From assembly GCA_009602725.1 (NCBI GenBank), contig WELB01000024.1, positions 463,450-512,214 of the forward strand: 48,765 nucleotides of DNA. Reading direction: 5' to 3'. The notes beneath the pieces are model-generated. The model had not been told where the DNA came from. It ran no database searches and worked only from the letters and a program-made list of their open reading frames with translations. The stretch comes from Spirogloea muscicola. Lineage: Eukaryota > Streptophyta > Zygnematophyceae > Spirogloeales > Spirogloeaceae. The position numbers and the translations under genes are program-made. This document shows, in pieces, positions 46,940 through 48,765 of this stretch. Every line of letters begins with the position of its first letter. Position 1 is the first letter of the stretch.

Positions 46940-47520
46940 AGGGAGGCCAATTCAAGCCAACACATTGTTCAGGCAGAGTCTAGGGCAAACTAAACAAGGC
47001 TACATAATACGGAGACCTAAAGTTAGGTGCCTAAGGTGATACTAGTACCCACGGGTGAGCACAAACAAATCTGACCAGCTAACTTGGCGAGCTGGAGCGC
47101 CGCCACAAAAGCCGGAGGCCTGACTTAGATCGTGCCCTGCACGTTGATGAAAAGCCAATGCTTGCGAGCGCTGCAACGTAAGCAATAGCCGCATGCTATC
47201 ATATGCAAGTAAGGCTTGCGGAATGCTGGAGTGGCCCAAGCTGCCCCCCCGACTTCGACGGCGCGCATCAACCAGCCGGGCCAGATGTTGGATCAGGGAG
47301 GACCATTTCACGCCGTAGCCTCCGCAGATATCCATGGCACACGGGTAAAGATGCCCCCCCCCGGGGATGGTCCTGGTAGTGCCGATCCTTCTTGCGCTCC
47401 GCGCTGGACGTTGCCCAGCCAGACACGGTTGACGCGGGTGCGCCAGCCTTGTATGCGTCGATCAGTACCACGTCCAAGAGCAGACGAGGCCCACTGCCCC
47501 GGGGGTTGGCGACCACGTCC
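46940..47520 (-). mobile_element. LINE copy with subfamily b tail
   Basis: The minus-strand frame 47335-47042 reads MDICGGYGVKWSSLIQHLAR through MRLLLTLQRSQALAFHQRAG and ends SWSDLFVLTRGY-stop. Upstream, in a shifted frame (47500-47380), are LLLDVVLIDAYKAG and GWATSSAERKKDRHYQDHPR, the nuclease-like block. The 3'UTR at 46946-47041 equals that at 5665-5745 (GGAGACCTAA, ACATTGTTCAGGCAG). Confidence 0.75.
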
Positions 47521-48530
47521 AGAGAACAAAGTGCTCGCCCACTGAGGATAGGGGCTGGAAAAGCCAGCCCACGTCCAGACGCCCCACGTATGGCTTGCCG
47601 CACCTTGAGGAGATTGGCAAAGACTCCCAATGGGGGCAAGGGCTGTGAAAAGCTAGCTCGACAACAATTGACAAAGGTTCGAAGGGGCCAAAACGAAGAA
47701 TAGCTCGCCCATAGAGGAGGGGCTGGCAAAGCCAACCCAAAAAGAATGGACAATGTCCAAAGCCAAAGAAAGAAGTGCCGAAAAAGGACTACACTACAAA
47801 GCGCGAGACGGTGCAGAGGGAGATGCAAATGGATGCTAAGTATCCACGTGTGAGCAATAGTTGATCAGAGTAACTCGAAGCAGGAAAAGCGGCACTCTGC
47901 CGAGACCCGGAAGCAGCAGCCTTAGCACGGCCAGCGCGCGCGTGGACCGCATGAGCCAAAGAGCGCTGTAGCGAGACCGCCAGCCTCATCCGAAAGACCT
48001 GCGCGAGGGAGCCGGCAGCATTGAAGCCTGGCGAACCCTGCCGCCGCTCGATGGCCTCCCGGGCAAGCCGCTGGAGGAGATCCAACCAACCACTGCCGAA
48101 GGCCCCGTGTACGTCAATGGCCAGTGCCGCGAAGGCATCGCCTGGAGGGTGGTCAAAGTACTTGCGCTCCTTACTCCGAGCCGCCAAAGCGACCGCGTGC
48201 CCGACGAGCGTCGCCGACTTCGTGGGGTTGGCCGAATCAACGCAATCTGCAGTCACCAGATCAGCGATGATATGCGGACCTCCTCCGGGCGGGATGGCAA
48301 CGAGGTCCGCGCGGCGGGTGTGAAGCTGTCCGTCAGCGCCCCGCAGGATGGGCATGATCGTCGAGTTCCCCACTGCCACCTTGTGGCCGGCCTCCAGGAA
48401 CACACCCTGCATGGCGTCTCGCAGGAGGTCGTGTGAACCTGTCCGCTCGCCTCCGTGCGCGCAGCGGAGCATGTGGGCCGCCAGCGCCGCAGGGTCATCG
48501 TGGCGGGCACCGCACTCGCACCAGAAAGAA
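47521..48530 (-). mobile_element. Longest LINE C-terminal copy, minus strand
   Basis: Three hairpin modules (47525-47575, 47625-47695, 47702-47760) precede, on the plus strand, an open minus-strand frame from 48472 to 47789. Its order is: CECGARHDDPAALAAHMLRC (knuckle, just upstream of the frame's ATG), GSHDLLRDAMQGVFLEAGHK, NSTIMPILRGADGQLH, RRADLVAIPPGGGPHIIADL, GHAVALAARSKERKYFDHPP, AIDVHGAFGSGWLDLLQRLA, PGFNAAGSLAQVFRMRLAVS, and LLLTRGY. The usual TGA after LTRGY is TTA here, so the frame runs on about 19 codons. The copy begins abruptly at the knuckle, directly behind another copy's tail, with no reverse transcriptase. Confidence 0.8.
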
Positions 48531-48765
48531 GAAGAAGGGCTCGCCCATTAAGAATATGGGCTGGAACAGCCAGCCCAAAAAAGAATGAACAGAGTACAAG
48601 AAGAGGGGGGGGGAAGCCAGGCGAAGCCCTAAGGCGAAGCAGCAGAAATGACAAGCACACAAGAAAAAACAAAGCAGCTACTAACCACTCAGTAACCCCT
48701 GCTAAGCAGGCGCAGGTCGGAGAGGCTATGCTCCTGGAAGTATGTCCCCTGGCCAGAGCCAGAGG
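48531..48765 (-). mobile_element. 3' end of a further LINE copy, cut by the window edge
   Basis: On the plus strand: GGGCTCGCCCATTAAGAATA, hairpin GGCTGGAACAGCCAGCC (about 48559-48575), AAAAAAGAATGAACAGAGTA, then, read on the minus strand, SLSDLRLLSRGY-stop at about 48690-48735. The tail of this copy adjoins the truncated start of the next one at about 48530. The element continues beyond the window. Confidence 0.72.

Overview
The window is nuclear DNA of a photosynthetic eukaryote of the green lineage, most likely a chlorophyte alga. I cannot name the species. The evidence is: (i) nine conserved protein genes can be assembled, each cut by GT-AG introns (one GC-AG) at about one intron per 60-250 coding bases; (ii) several products are plant or algal types, namely a chloroplast-type J-domain/ferredoxin protein, a root-cap-domain secreted protein, an UBC32/UBE2J1-type E2 and a plant-like thiamine-pyrophosphate carrier; (iii) a short CCCTAAA telomere-type motif; (iv) GC-rich, CCG-rich gene starts. 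In the eight genes with exon joins I could fix throughout, the exons add up to whole codons.

Layout. 1-480: retroelement tails. 583-2048 (+): YjbQ/UPF0047 enzyme. 2354-4448 (-): ER-anchored ubiquitin-conjugating enzyme, tail to tail with the former. 5300-7440: nested retroelement pieces. 7685-12699 (+): actin-related protein 4, 20 exons. 13951-16223 (+): mitochondrial TPP carrier. 17088-19133 (-): secreted root-cap-domain protein with a 270-bp (GA)n microsatellite in an intron. 19354-19587: poly-T run and assembly gap. 20200-23300: retroelement pieces. 23883 to about 26479 (+): J-domain plus 4Fe-4S ferredoxin protein. 27243-30067 (-): V-ATPase subunit H, with one GC-AG intron. 30833-33552 (+): choline-transporter-like protein (SLC44/PNS1). 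34320-36310: retroelement tails. About 36799-39111 (+): DUF2252 protein. 41754-42970 (+): intronless, frameshifted BTB/POZ relic. 43100-44101 (-): weak coding segments resembling a METTL21-type methyltransferase. 44717-48765: dense, nested retroelement 3' ends on both strands.

The genes are ordinary housekeeping loci with no operon-like logic: ubiquitin/ERAD, chromatin remodelling, vacuolar acidification, membrane transport, plastid Fe-S/chaperone. The unusual component is the repeat fraction. At least a dozen 5'-truncated copies of one non-LTR retrotransposon lineage share a C-terminal region: a zinc-knuckle-like Cys/His motif, then an R-x-D-L-V nuclease-like stretch, then a conserved end L-T-R-G-Y-stop. 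Their 3' untranslated parts fall into at least three types. One type carries a short stem-loop (GGCTGG ... CCAGCC) that I found about 27 times in 48.8 kb, often as head-to-head inverted pairs. I consider this stem-loop/LINE-tail system the best candidate for something undescribed.
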